Assembly (NCBI GenBank): GCA_023015935.1
Contig: JALKAY010000009.1
Location: forward strand, 1-64,000
From: Flavobacteriaceae bacterium F08102
Lineage (GTDB): Bacteria > Bacteroidota > Bacteroidia > Flavobacteriales > Flavobacteriaceae
Direction: 5' to 3'
DNA: 64,000 nucleotides
Both the position numbers and the translations under genes were made by a program. Below the pieces are notes generated by a model. The model was given only the letters and a program-made list of their open reading frames with translations. It was not told the DNA's origin and made no database searches. Positions within the stretch are counted from its first letter, which is position 1; every line of letters begins with the position of its first letter. This document shows positions 8,332 through 17,219 of this stretch, piece after piece.

Positions 8332-8353
8332 ACCTGACAGGTACCTGTCAGGT
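8332..8353. repeat. Perfect 22-bp palindrome between argH and the thioredoxin gene
   Basis: ACCTGACAGG (8332-8341) is followed by its exact reverse complement, giving a 22-bp palindrome with GGTACC at the centre (8340-8345). It begins 12 bases past the argH stop in the direction of transcription and lies upstream of the thioredoxin -7 box. It can form a hairpin or cruciform and may limit readthrough from the operon, although no T-run follows on the minus strand. Its symmetric form also suits a protein-binding site or a dispersed intergenic repeat. Confidence 0.85.
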
Positions 8354-8364
8354 ACCAAATTCAT

Positions 8365-9648
8365 TTATTTTTGTGCCGCTTGCATTTTCTCTCGAATTTC
8401 TTTTAAACACAAATTACCGATACTTCCTTCATGCCGATGCTGTACGTTTTTATGAGCTTTAAACGTACCGTCTTGAACCATTGCCCCCACTTGCTTATAT
8501 GCATCTCTAAAGGGAACCCCACGTTGAACTAAGGCATTAACTTCTTCCACCGTAAATAAATAATCATATCGAGGGTCATCTAAGATTTTCGTATTTACCT
8601 CTACACTTTTTATGGCAAAAATCATCATTTCCAAACACGATTTCATCGTTTGGATAGCAGGGAGTAAGCACTCTTTAAGCAATTGTAAATCTCGGTGATA
8701 ACCACTGGGTAAATTGGTTGTAAGCAACATTAATTGATTTGGTAAATTCTGGAGCACATTACACTTTCCGCGAATTAACTCAAACACATCTGGATTTTTC
8801 TTATGTGGCATAATACTCGATCCGGTTGTAAATTCATCTGGAAAACTGATAAAATTAAAATTCTGACTCATGTACAAACAAAGATCCATAGCCATTTTTG
8901 AAACAGTACCCGCCACCATCGCAATAGCACTAGCCACCGCCTTCTCGGTTTTACCACGACTCATTTGTGCAGCAACAACATTGTACTTTAAGGTTTCAAA
9001 TCCTAACAACGAAGTCGTAAAGGTTCGGTCTATCCCAAAAGAACTTCCATAACCAGCAGCAGAACCTAAAGGGTTTTGATTGACAATTTTGTAAGCCGCA
9101 TTCAAGAAGTACACATCATCAATTAGACTTTCTGCATAGGCCGAAAACCACAATCCGAAAGAAGATGGCATGGCAATTTGCAAATGTGTATACCCTGGCA
9201 ACAACACCTCCTTATACCTATCTGCTTTTCCCATTAACTCCTCAAATAATTCGAAAATTTCTGATTTGATTAAATCGATCTCATCTTTTAGGTACAGATG
9301 CATATCTACTAAAACTTGATCGTTCCTTGAACGTGCGGTATGAATTTTTTTTCCTGTATCTCCCAACATTTCTGTCAGTAAAAATTCCACCTTTGAATGC
9401 ACATCTTCAAATTCATCTTCAATAATAAAATTTCCTTTTTCTATATTGTTTAAGATTCCCTTTAGGGTAGCCTCAATCCGTTTAATTTCATTATCCGTGA
9501 GAATTTCAATTTTATGTAGCATTTTGGCATGTGCTAATGAGCCTATTACATCGTATTTAGCCAAAACTAAATCGAGCATTCGATCATTACCCACGGTAAA
9601 AATATCTATTTTTTGATCTGTACTAAATCCTTTATCCCAAAGTTTCAT
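8365..9648 (-). CDS. argH: Argininosuccinate lyase
   Basis: It cleaves argininosuccinate to arginine and fumarate, the last step of the pathway. The 427-residue protein shows the fumarase/aspartase superfamily regions: HTARSRNDQVLVDMHLYLKD, PGYTHLQIAMPSSFGLWF, NPLGSAAGYGSSF and the signature TGSSIMPHKKNPDVFE with the catalytic serine loop. It is somewhat shorter than the roughly 460 residues of proteobacterial enzymes, with no missing active-site segment. It is the last gene of the arginine operon, 22 bases after argE. A perfect palindrome lies just past its stop. Confidence 0.96.
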   Translation of the reverse strand: MKLWDKGFSTDQKIDIFTVGNDRMLDLVLAKYDVIGSLAHAKMLHKIEILTDNEIKRIEATLKGILNNIEKGNFIIEDEFEDVHSKVEFLLTEMLGDTGKKIHTARSRNDQVLVDMHLYLKDEIDLIKSEIFELFEELMGKADRYKEVLLPGYTHLQIAMPSSFGLWFSAYAESLIDDVYFLNAAYKIVNQNPLGSAAGYGSSFGIDRTFTTSLLGFETLKYNVVAAQMSRGKTEKAVASAIAMVAGTVSKMAMDLCLYMSQNFNFISFPDEFTTGSSIMPHKKNPDVFELIRGKCNVLQNLPNQLMLLTTNLPSGYHRDLQLLKECLLPAIQTMKSCLEMMIFAIKSVEVNTKILDDPRYDYLFTVEEVNALVQRGVPFRDAYKQVGAMVQDGTFKAHKNVQHRHEGSIGNLCLKEIREKMQAAQK

Positions 9649-9670
9649 AATTTCTTATTTTTTTAATGAC

Positions 9671-10732
9671 TTAAAGTGTTCTTTCCAATAAGTCAATATA
9701 CAACTGTATTCCTTCTTCAATTTCATGAAGGTAAATAAACTCATCTGCGGTATGTGATCGTAACGAATCACCTGGCCCCATTTTTAAGGATGGACAGCTT
9801 AAAACGGCTTGATCTGACAAAGTTGGCGAACCGTAGGTTTCTCTTCCTAACGCAATCCCTGCTTTTACCAAATCGTGATCCATAGGAATCGACGATGAAT
9901 TTAAACGAAGTGAACGTTCTTTTACCTCTACATTAACCGATGATTTTACAAAATCTAACACCTCTACATTACTGTATTCATCCGTAATCCGGATATCTAC
10001 CACAAAATGACACTCCGCTGGAATAACATTGTGTTGACTTCCTGCATTGATTTGCGTTACGGTCATTTTAATTTTCCCTAACGTTTTCGATACTCGAGGA
10101 AACTCAAAGGATTTAAACCAATGAATAGCATCAACAGCTTTATAAATAGCATTCTCTCCCAATCCGTGCGCAGCGTGTCCAGCCGTTCCGTGCGCATAAC
10201 AATCTAACACCAACAATCCCTTTTCTGCAACCGCGAGTTGCATTTGGGTAGGCTCTCCTACGATAGCGACATCTATAGGTGGTAAGTTTGGCAATACACT
10301 ATTTAATCCGTTACTCCCTGAATTTTCTTCTTCCGCGGAAGCGACAATCACCAAGTTATAGCGCAACCCTTTACGCTTATAAAAATACGTAAATAAAACA
10401 ATTAATGAAACGAGGCAGCCCCCAGCATCATTTGACCCTAGCCCATAAAGCTTCTCATCTTCAATAATAGGCTCAAACGGATCTTTGGTATACGCCGAAT
10501 TTGGTTTTACTGTATCGTGATGAGAATTTAACAAAAGCGTTGGCTTGGCTTCGTCAAAATCTTCATTAAACGCATAAATGTTATTTCCTTGCTGCTGATA
10601 TGGAATTCCGTAGGCTTCAAACCAACCTGCAATGATTTTTGCCGTAGATTCCTCTTCACCCGAAAAAGATTGCGTAGCAATCAACGTTTTTAATAATTCA
10701 ATAGCCTCTTGGCTAAGTTTTTGTATATTCAT
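9671..10732 (-). CDS. argE: N-acyl-ornithine/-citrulline deacylase (M20 family)
   Basis: This M20 metallohydrolase would remove the N-acyl group in the arginine pathway. Metal ligands are visible in LLNSHHDTVKP and GLGSNDAGGCLVS, and the catalytic acid in ASAEEENSGSNGL; the dimerisation lid follows (QINAGSQHNVIP). The length, 353 residues, is normal. Because the operon encodes the argF' carbamoyltransferase, which acts on acylated ornithine, the natural substrate is probably acyl-citrulline rather than acyl-ornithine. Whether the acyl group is acetyl or succinyl cannot be settled here. Its ATG overlaps the argB stop by 4 bases, implying translational coupling. Confidence 0.9.
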   Translation of the reverse strand: MNIQKLSQEAIELLKTLIATQSFSGEEESTAKIIAGWFEAYGIPYQQQGNNIYAFNEDFDEAKPTLLLNSHHDTVKPNSAYTKDPFEPIIEDEKLYGLGSNDAGGCLVSLIVLFTYFYKRKGLRYNLVIVASAEEENSGSNGLNSVLPNLPPIDVAIVGEPTQMQLAVAEKGLLVLDCYAHGTAGHAAHGLGENAIYKAVDAIHWFKSFEFPRVSKTLGKIKMTVTQINAGSQHNVIPAECHFVVDIRITDEYSNVEVLDFVKSSVNVEVKERSLRLNSSSIPMDHDLVKAGIALGRETYGSPTLSDQAVLSCPSLKMGPGDSLRSHTADEFIYLHEIEEGIQLYIDLLERTL

Positions 10733-11514
10733 GAGTGCAAAAATAAGGTGGTTCTAGGGTACAGTACATCATTTAACATTGGGGTACTTCCAATACAAAC
10801 ACGTGAAACTCCGCGGTGTAATGCATCAAAACTATTCGCTAATTTTGGCAACATCCCATCAGCTATTCGTTTTTCTTTTTTGAGTTGCTCATAGCTTGTT
10901 TGATCAATCCGTTCAATCAAAGAATTTTCATCACTTACCTCCTTTAAAACACCTTTTTTATCAAAACAATAAAATAGGGTAGTTTCATATTGAGATGACA
11001 TAGCTACAGCAATCTCTGCTGCAATAGTATCTGCATTGGTATTCAGCAATTGTCCATTTGTATCATGGGTAATTGCACAAAAAACAGGTATCATTCCAAG
11101 GGTTAACAACCCTTCAATACCCATTGCATCAACCTTTGTTACATCTCCCACAAAACCAAAATCAATAGGGTCTTTCGGACGAATAGTGGCTTGGATAAGA
11201 TTTGCATCAGCCCCCGTAAGTCCAATGGCATTACATTTCATTCCTTGCAGCTGTGCCACTATCTTTTTATTGACAAGTCCCCCATAGACCATGGTAATTA
11301 AGACTAAACTTTCTTCATTAGTAACTCTTCTACCATTGACCATTTCAGTAACAATTCCCATTTTATTACCAAAATCTGTCGCCATTTTTCCTCCTCCGTG
11401 AACGAGTAATTTCGCTCCTTCTAAATGTGTAAAGGCCTGTAATAAGGCATTAAGCTTTTTAGTATCTTCAATAACCCCTCCTCCAATTTTCACTATGTGT
11501 AACGTTGGTTTCAT
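10729..11514 (-). CDS. argB: N-acylglutamate kinase (acetylglutamate kinase family)
   Basis: It phosphorylates the gamma-carboxyl of N-acylglutamate with ATP. The 261 residues show the amino-acid kinase fold: HIVKIGGGVIED, LLVHGGGKMATDFGNKMG, VNGRRVTNEESL, and NTNADTIAAEIAVAM followed by a DKKGVLKE loop. There is no N-terminal helix of the kind associated with arginine feedback inhibition in hexameric enzymes, so feedback control here may be weak or absent. It overlaps argF' upstream and argE downstream by 4 bases each. Confidence 0.94.
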   Translation of the reverse strand: MKPTLHIVKIGGGVIEDTKKLNALLQAFTHLEGAKLLVHGGGKMATDFGNKMGIVTEMVNGRRVTNEESLVLITMVYGGLVNKKIVAQLQGMKCNAIGLTGADANLIQATIRPKDPIDFGFVGDVTKVDAMGIEGLLTLGMIPVFCAITHDTNGQLLNTNADTIAAEIAVAMSSQYETTLFYCFDKKGVLKEVSDENSLIERIDQTSYEQLKKEKRIADGMLPKLANSFDALHRGVSRVCIGSTPMLNDVLYPRTTLFLHS

Positions 11515-12455
11515 GCGCCTAAAATTTTTGACAGCACTACTTGCGCTGCATAGGTTCTATTATTTGCCTGATCTATCACTACCGAATAGTCGCTGTCCAG
11601 TACAGCATCCTCTACCACTACATTTCTTCGTACTGGCAAACAATGCATAAATTTAGCTGAATTTGTCTTTTCCATTTTAGCCGCAGTAACCGTCCAATTT
11701 CGATCAACCGAAAGCACCTTTCCATATGACTCAAAAGCACTCCAATTTTTTGCATAGACAAAGTCGGCTTGTTCAAATGCTTTATCCTGATCATATTCAA
11801 CCCTAGATTCCTTCACTATATCAGGAGACAACTCATAACCTTTTGGGTGGGTAATTACCAATTCTACGTCCATTTTTTGCATCATTTCTACAAACGAATT
11901 AGCGACCGCTTGTGGCAATGCTTTTGGATGCGGAGCCCAAGTCAACACGACTTTCGGTTTAGGACTTGAAAGGTGTTCTTTTATGGTAATGGCATCGGCT
12001 AAGGCTTGAAGCGGGTGACCCGTAGCGCTTTCTAAGCTTAGAATCGGTACAGAAGCGTATTTTATAAATGCTTTAATAACCTTCTCTTCATAATCATCCT
12101 GTTGATTTTTCAACTGTGCAAAAGCTCTTACTGCAATAACATCGGCGTACTGTGAAACTACCTGTGCCGCTTCTTTTACATGTTCTGCCGCAGTATTTTC
12201 CATGATCGAACCATCCTCAAACTCCAATATCCACCCATCCGAAGAAATATTCATGGTAATAACATGCATACCTAAGTGCAAAGCGGCCTTTTCAGTACTC
12301 AACCGTGTACGGAGGCTTGGATTAAAAAACAGCATTACCAAGGTTTTATTTTTCCCCAGTGCCTGTAAAGCATAAGGTTCTTTTTTTAATTCAATAGCCG
12401 ATTGTACTAGTTCATTTAAATTGGTTATATCGGCAACGCGCGTATAATTTTTCAT
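11511..12455 (-). CDS. argF': N-acyl-L-ornithine carbamoyltransferase (ArgF' type)
   Basis: It transfers carbamoyl phosphate to N-acylated ornithine, not to free ornithine. From ATG 12455 it has 314 residues. The carbamoyl-phosphate site reads FFNPSLRTRLSTEKAAL (43-59), where ordinary enzymes have STRTR, and HCLPVRRN lies near the end. Both resemble the succinylornithine enzyme of Bacteroides fragilis. The residue known to separate succinyl (Pro90) from acetyl (Glu) users appears as Ala90 here (in MENTAAEHVKEA, 85-96), so acyl preference is uncertain. A start at 12482 is possible, but 12455 gives the 4-nt ATGA overlap with argD seen at other junctions in this operon. Confidence 0.92.
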   Translation of the reverse strand: MKNYTRVADITNLNELVQSAIELKKEPYALQALGKNKTLVMLFFNPSLRTRLSTEKAALHLGMHVITMNISSDGWILEFEDGSIMENTAAEHVKEAAQVVSQYADVIAVRAFAQLKNQQDDYEEKVIKAFIKYASVPILSLESATGHPLQALADAITIKEHLSSPKPKVVLTWAPHPKALPQAVANSFVEMMQKMDVELVITHPKGYELSPDIVKESRVEYDQDKAFEQADFVYAKNWSAFESYGKVLSVDRNWTVTAAKMEKTNSAKFMHCLPVRRNVVVEDAVLDSDYSVVIDQANNRTYAAQVVLSKILGA

Positions 12456-13576
12456 ACTAAATCTTTTAAGGCGATTATACATTGATCAATGTGGTTCTTT
12501 TTTATTGTGAGTGGAGGTAAAATTCGAAGGAGGTTTTTATTCGTGGCCCCTCCTGTAAAAATATGTTTATCATAAATCAATTTTTTACGCAATGTAGCCA
12601 CCTCAACGTCAAATTCAAGTCCGAGCATTAACCCCCTGCCTTTAATTTGTTTCACCCCCTTGAGTTGTTGCGCTTGTTGTATAAAATAGGTGGACATCGC
12701 TTGGGTATTTTCTAACAAGGCCTCTTGTTGAATTACTTCGAGCACAGCAATTGCTGCAGCACACGCCAAGTGATTTCCTCCAAAGGTAGTTCCTAACATA
12801 CCGTGCTTGGCTTCAATATGTGAGCCTATGAGAATCCCGGCAATAGGAAAACCATTCCCCATTCCTTTAGCTACCGTAATAATATCGGGTTCTATATCAT
12901 GTGCTTGAAACGAAAAGAAATGACCGCTTCGTCCATACCCTGATTGAATTTCATCTACAATAAACAAGGCTTCGTGTTCCTTACACAAACGTTCAACACC
13001 TTTAAAAAAGGCAGAAGTTCCTTCATCTAAACCGCCTACGCCTTGAATTCCTTCAATGATAACAGCACTTACCGTTCCTTTTCGCAGTTCATTTTCAAGA
13101 AGGTCTAACTGGTTTAGTGGTAAAAAAGTGGTGGGATTACATTGATTAATTGGTGCTTGTATAATGGGATTATCAGTTACTGAAACGGCAGCCGAAGTTC
13201 TCCCATGAAAGGCATTCTTAAACGCAATAACCCGTGATTTACCAGTGACAAAAGAGGCTAGCTTTAACGCATTTTCAACTGCTTCTGCACCTGAATTACA
13301 CAAAAATAATTGATCCGTTTCTCTTCCGGATACTTTACCGAGCAGGGTTGCCAGTTTTTGTTGCAAAGGGTTTTGGATAGCATTGGAATAAAAGCCAATT
13401 GCATTTACCTGCTCTGTGATTGCATTCGTATAGTGAGGATGGCTATGGCCAATAGAGATTACTCCATGACCACCGTATAAATCTAAGTATTCTACTTCGT
13501 TTTGATCATACACATACATATCCTTCGCCTTGACGGGTGTTACATCGTAAAGTGGATAAACATCAAATAAATTCAT
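12452..13576 (-). CDS. argD: Acyl-ornithine aminotransferase
   Basis: A PLP-dependent class III aminotransferase that interconverts N-acylglutamate semialdehyde and N-acylornithine with glutamate as amino donor. Visible features over 374 residues are LDLYGGHGVISIGHSHP, FLCNSGAEAVENALKLA (phosphate-binding loop), FIVDEIQSGYGRSG (PLP-ring Asp) and the Schiff-base lysine in DIITVAKGMGNGFPIAG. Like proC, argF' and argB it joins its neighbours by 4-nt overlaps. Its length is slightly below the roughly 400 of E. coli ArgD and normal for Bacteroidota. Confidence 0.94.
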   Translation of the reverse strand: MNLFDVYPLYDVTPVKAKDMYVYDQNEVEYLDLYGGHGVISIGHSHPHYTNAITEQVNAIGFYSNAIQNPLQQKLATLLGKVSGRETDQLFLCNSGAEAVENALKLASFVTGKSRVIAFKNAFHGRTSAAVSVTDNPIIQAPINQCNPTTFLPLNQLDLLENELRKGTVSAVIIEGIQGVGGLDEGTSAFFKGVERLCKEHEALFIVDEIQSGYGRSGHFFSFQAHDIEPDIITVAKGMGNGFPIAGILIGSHIEAKHGMLGTTFGGNHLACAAAIAVLEVIQQEALLENTQAMSTYFIQQAQQLKGVKQIKGRGLMLGLEFDVEVATLRKKLIYDKHIFTGGATNKNLLRILPPLTIKKNHIDQCIIALKDLV

Positions 13577-14373
13577 AAGTTTGCTTGATTTAATTGGTTA
13601 ATTTTTTGGTAGGAGCTCACGATTCCTTTGATTAAAGAAGAACTCAATCCACTGTGCTCCATTTGATTCAAACCTTCAATCGTACAACCTCCAGGCGTGG
13701 TTACCCGATCTATTTCTTCTTCTGGATGTTTTCCTGAGCCTTCCAATAATGTGGCAGCTCCCAAACAAGTTTGCATCGCCATTTCCTGTGCAATTTTAGC
13801 TTCAAACCCCAACTGTATAGCTCCTTGTGTGGTAGCCCGAATTAATCGCATCCAAAAGGCGATACCACTTGCACAAATCACGGTAGCCGCCTGCATTTGT
13901 TCCTCGTTAATTTGCACCGTAGTTCCCAAGCGGTCAAAAACAGCCTTTGCAATAAGAATACGATCTTTCCCTCGTTGATTCGCACACATACAGGTAATCG
14001 ATTTCGCAACGGCAATAGCCGTGTTTGGCATTGCTCGAATGATAAATTTATCGGATCCGAGCAGAGCCTCAAGGTTCTGAATTTTAAATCCAGTAATTGT
14101 TGAAATCAACACGTGTTTATCCGTAAGCAAATCTTTTATTTCAAATAAAATATGCTCAATATGACGCGGTTGAACAGTAAAAATCAAAATATCCGATTGT
14201 TTAACAGCCTCTTTATTCTCGGTAGTGACTTGTACATTTTTATATGCTGCCCAACTTTCAAGATCATCTATGTTGCGCTTAGTAAGGAAAAGACTGGTAT
14301 AGGCATTATTAACAATTAATCCTTTGGCAATAGAACGTCCTAAATTACCTGCTCCTATGATGGCTATCTTCAT
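13573..14373 (-). CDS. proC: Pyrroline-5-carboxylate reductase
   Basis: It reduces P5C to proline with NAD(P)H. The 266 residues begin IAIIGAGNLGRSIAKGL (dinucleotide-binding), continue with DILIFTVQPRHIEHIL and IIRAMPNTAIAVAKSI, and end with the family signature TTPGGCTIEGLNQMEHSGL. It sits between argC and argD in an otherwise complete arginine operon, so proline synthesis would be made under arginine-pathway control. This gene order recurs in related bacteria as far as I know. The alternative is a role inside arginine metabolism through glutamate semialdehyde, which cannot be decided from sequence. Confidence 0.93.
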   Translation of the reverse strand: MKIAIIGAGNLGRSIAKGLIVNNAYTSLFLTKRNIDDLESWAAYKNVQVTTENKEAVKQSDILIFTVQPRHIEHILFEIKDLLTDKHVLISTITGFKIQNLEALLGSDKFIIRAMPNTAIAVAKSITCMCANQRGKDRILIAKAVFDRLGTTVQINEEQMQAATVICASGIAFWMRLIRATTQGAIQLGFEAKIAQEMAMQTCLGAATLLEGSGKHPEEEIDRVTTPGGCTIEGLNQMEHSGLSSSLIKGIVSSYQKINQLNQANL

Positions 14374-14382
14374 ATATTCAAT

Positions 14383-15357
14383 TTAAAAATAAGTTGCTTT
14401 TAATTGTAACCCAAGATCCTGTTCAAATCCAAATATAAGATTCATGTTTTGAACCGCTTGTCCAGAGGCTCCTTTTACCAAATTATCAAGTATTGAGGTC
14501 ACCAATAAATACCCTTCGTGTTGATGTAAGTGTAAATGGCACTGATTGGTATTTACTACTTGTTTTAAATGAATCTCTTCTCTTGATACCTGTGTAAAAA
14601 TTGCATTTTTATAAAAATGTTCATAGAGTTCATAGGCCTCATTCAAAGATCCTGAATACCGCGTATATGCAGTAGTAAAAATACCACGAGTGAAATTTCC
14701 CCTACTAGGTAAAAACAACAAACGACCGGTAGTACCTCCCACCTGTGATAAACTTTCATTAATTTCTCCTAAGTGCTGATGAGTAAAGGGTTTATACCAA
14801 GAAACATTGCCGTTTCTCCAACTAAAATGCGTACTATTTGACGGTTGAACTCCTGCTCCTGTACTGCCTGTTACTGCATTTATATGAACTTCTTGGTTTA
14901 ATTGTCCCGCCTTCGCTAAAGGTAACAAAGCCAATTCAATGGCCGTTGCAAAACACCCTGGATTAGCGATATATTGTGCTTTTTCAATGGCAACTTTATT
15001 TAATTCTGGAAGCCCATATATAAATTCCATTCCTTCAAAATTCGCATCTTTTTTTAACCGAAAATCATTACTCAAATCAATAATTATTGTATTAGGATCA
15101 AAATCGTATTTCAATAAAAATTGAGTTGAATTACCATGACCTAAGCATAAAAAAAGAACATCAACATCTGCGTGAATTTCATCCGAAAACACCAAATCTG
15201 TCATCCCTAATAAATCAGGATGGGCATGACTAATAGGTTTCCCTGCTTTGGTAGTACTATAGACAAAATCAATTTCTACAGCAGGATGGTTCAACAAGAT
15301 ACGGATAAGTTCACCCCCTGTATAGCCAGAGCCCCCAACTATTCCAATTTGTTTCAT
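14383..15357 (-). CDS. argC: N-acyl-gamma-glutamyl-phosphate reductase
   Basis: It reduces N-acylglutamyl phosphate to the semialdehyde with NADPH. The 324-residue protein has GIVGGSGYTGGELIRIL at the N-terminus and the catalytic cysteine in ANPGCFATAIELALLP. It also has TGSTGAGVQPSNSTHFSWR and KPFTHQHLGEI, containing the catalytic histidine region. It overlaps the argG stop by 4 bases and is separated from proC by 9 bases. Confidence 0.95.
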   Translation of the reverse strand: MKQIGIVGGSGYTGGELIRILLNHPAVEIDFVYSTTKAGKPISHAHPDLLGMTDLVFSDEIHADVDVLFLCLGHGNSTQFLLKYDFDPNTIIIDLSNDFRLKKDANFEGMEFIYGLPELNKVAIEKAQYIANPGCFATAIELALLPLAKAGQLNQEVHINAVTGSTGAGVQPSNSTHFSWRNGNVSWYKPFTHQHLGEINESLSQVGGTTGRLLFLPSRGNFTRGIFTTAYTRYSGSLNEAYELYEHFYKNAIFTQVSREEIHLKQVVNTNQCHLHLHQHEGYLLVTSILDNLVKGASGQAVQNMNLIFGFEQDLGLQLKATYF

Positions 15358-16541
15358 AAATTTTGATTTACGTAATTATAGATTTTATTTGCATTCGAAG
15401 AGATTTTAATAAACCCTTTTGCATCCTCGGCGGTCCAGCCGTTATTCATTTCTCCATAAACTCCAAAAGATCCACTCATCAAATCATGAGGCGATTCTAT
15501 CCCGTTTAATTCAAATCGGTATGGATGTAAAGTGACACTCACTTCTCCGGTAACATTTTTCTGCGTATCGGTTAGAAAGGCTTCAATATTACGCATAACT
15601 TCATCTAAATAGTTCCCTTCATGTAAGAGCATTCCGTAAAATGTTCCCAGTTGATCTTTTTGGAATTGTTGCCACTTGGTCAAAATGTGTTTTTCTAATA
15701 AATGATGGGCCTTAATAATAAGTATTGGCGCCGCGGCTTCAAATCCAACCCGACCTTTAATACCAATAATAGTATCCCCAACATGAATGTCTCGTCCAAT
15801 AGCATAGTCTGCAGCCAAGTCATTTAACGCAATTATTAAAGACACAGGATCAGTGACTTTTCCGTCAATAGCATTTAATTCCCCATTTTTAAAACCCAGT
15901 TTTATCGTTACGGGGGTTGTCTTTTTAAGGGGGCTTGGATAGGCTTCCTCTGGCAAAGGCAAGTGAGAAGTTAAAGTTTCCTCTCCCCCAACAGAGGTCC
16001 CCCACAGTCCTTTATTTATAGAATATTTTGCTTTTTCCCAAGAATAATTAATTCCATGTGCTGTTAAATACTCAATTTCAGCTTTTCTAGACAGTTGTTG
16101 ATCTCGAATTGGGGTAATGATCGTTATTTCAGGTGCAATAATTTGAAAAATCATATCAAACCGTACTTGATCATTCCCTGCCCCAGTACTTCCATGGGCA
16201 ATATGTGTAGCGCCTATTTTTTTTGCGTATTTTACAATTTCTATGGCTTGTACGATTCGCTCAGCACTTACTGAAAGCGGATAAGTATTGTTTTTTAATA
16301 CATTCCCAAAAATGAGAAACTTAACTACCTTGTCGTAAAAAAGTTGAACAGCATCAATAGAAGTATATGATTTTGCACCTAAAGCCAACGCTTTTTCATG
16401 AATTTCTTTAATTTCTTCGGTCGAAAAGCCTCCTGTGTTTACACTCACAGCATGCACTTCAAACGCATGTTCAGTTGATAAATATTTGGCACAGTACGAA
16501 GTATCAAGCCCTCCACTATAGGCTAAAACTAATTTTTTCAT
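15354..16541 (-). CDS. argG: Argininosuccinate synthase
   Basis: It joins citrulline and aspartate with ATP hydrolysis to give argininosuccinate. The 395 residues start with the PP-loop LAYSGGLDTSYCAKYL. HGSTGAGNDQVRFDMIFQII (aspartate/citrulline region), IRDQQLSRKAEIEYL and YSINKGLWGTSVGGEE follow. It is the second structural gene of the operon, which here runs in the order GNAT, argG, argC; its ATG overlaps the GNAT stop by 4 bases. Confidence 0.95.
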   Translation of the reverse strand: MKKLVLAYSGGLDTSYCAKYLSTEHAFEVHAVSVNTGGFSTEEIKEIHEKALALGAKSYTSIDAVQLFYDKVVKFLIFGNVLKNNTYPLSVSAERIVQAIEIVKYAKKIGATHIAHGSTGAGNDQVRFDMIFQIIAPEITIITPIRDQQLSRKAEIEYLTAHGINYSWEKAKYSINKGLWGTSVGGEETLTSHLPLPEEAYPSPLKKTTPVTIKLGFKNGELNAIDGKVTDPVSLIIALNDLAADYAIGRDIHVGDTIIGIKGRVGFEAAAPILIIKAHHLLEKHILTKWQQFQKDQLGTFYGMLLHEGNYLDEVMRNIEAFLTDTQKNVTGEVSVTLHPYRFELNGIESPHDLMSGSFGVYGEMNNGWTAEDAKGFIKISSNANKIYNYVNQNL

Positions 16542-17164
16542 TTTTTTCTGTTTTTAAGGAAGATCGTTTGTTTTATATTTTTAAGTCGTTCGAGCACTTT
16601 TCGATTATATGGATGCTTTACATCTTTTTTAGGAACCGTTACCTTAGAGGGATCATAAAGCATTCCCGTACACAAACACATTTTGCGTTCAGTTCTGGTC
16701 AAAATATCAAAGTTTTTACAAGTTTGACAACCTGCCCAAAACTGAGGGTCGTCGGTTAGTTCAGAAAAGGTTACTGGTTTATATCCCAATTCATAATTTA
16801 TTTTCATTACGGCTAAGCCCGTAGTGATTCCAAATATTTTAGCATCGGGATACTTTTCTTTAGAATATTCGAAAATGACCTTTTTAATTTTTTTAGCCAA
16901 GCCCAAATTTCTAAAATCAGGATGGACTATCAAGCCCGAATTAGCTACAAACTTACCGTGACCCCACGCTTCTATATAACAAAACCCCGCGAATTTATCG
17001 CCCTCTAATGCAATGACGGCATTTTTATTCTCCAGCTTTTTAATAATGTATTCAGGAGTTCTTTTTGCGATTCCAGTACCGCGCTGTTCGGCAGAGACAG
17101 CAATGGTTTCACATATGATATTTGCATAACGCGTATGCGATTTATCAGCAATGATAATATCCAT
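16538..17164 (-). CDS. GNAT acyltransferase; candidate first enzyme of arginine synthesis
   Basis: This 208-residue GNAT protein has the fold's acyl-CoA loop in FRNLGLAKKIKKVIFEYSK and a preceding VANSGLIVHPD strand. It is the first gene of an arginine operon that has no argA or argJ, so it is the natural candidate for making N-acetyl- or N-succinylglutamate; that is inference from position. C-terminal to the GNAT core are two cysteine pairs, GCQTC and CLC, within a tail unusual for GNATs, which could bind a metal or sense redox state. The start is taken at ATG 17164, directly before the first beta-strand IIIA; ATG 17173 is possible. It lies about 100 bases downstream of an Arg-rich leader peptide. 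Confidence 0.85.
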   Translation of the reverse strand: MDIIIADKSHTRYANIICETIAVSAEQRGTGIAKRTPEYIIKKLENKNAVIALEGDKFAGFCYIEAWGHGKFVANSGLIVHPDFRNLGLAKKIKKVIFEYSKEKYPDAKIFGITTGLAVMKINYELGYKPVTFSELTDDPQFWAGCQTCKNFDILTRTERKMCLCTGMLYDPSKVTVPKKDVKHPYNRKVLERLKNIKQTIFLKNRKK

Positions 17165-17219
17165 ATTAAACATGAATTATGTTAACTACAATTGGTAAAC
17201 TACTAAGATGATTTGAGGC

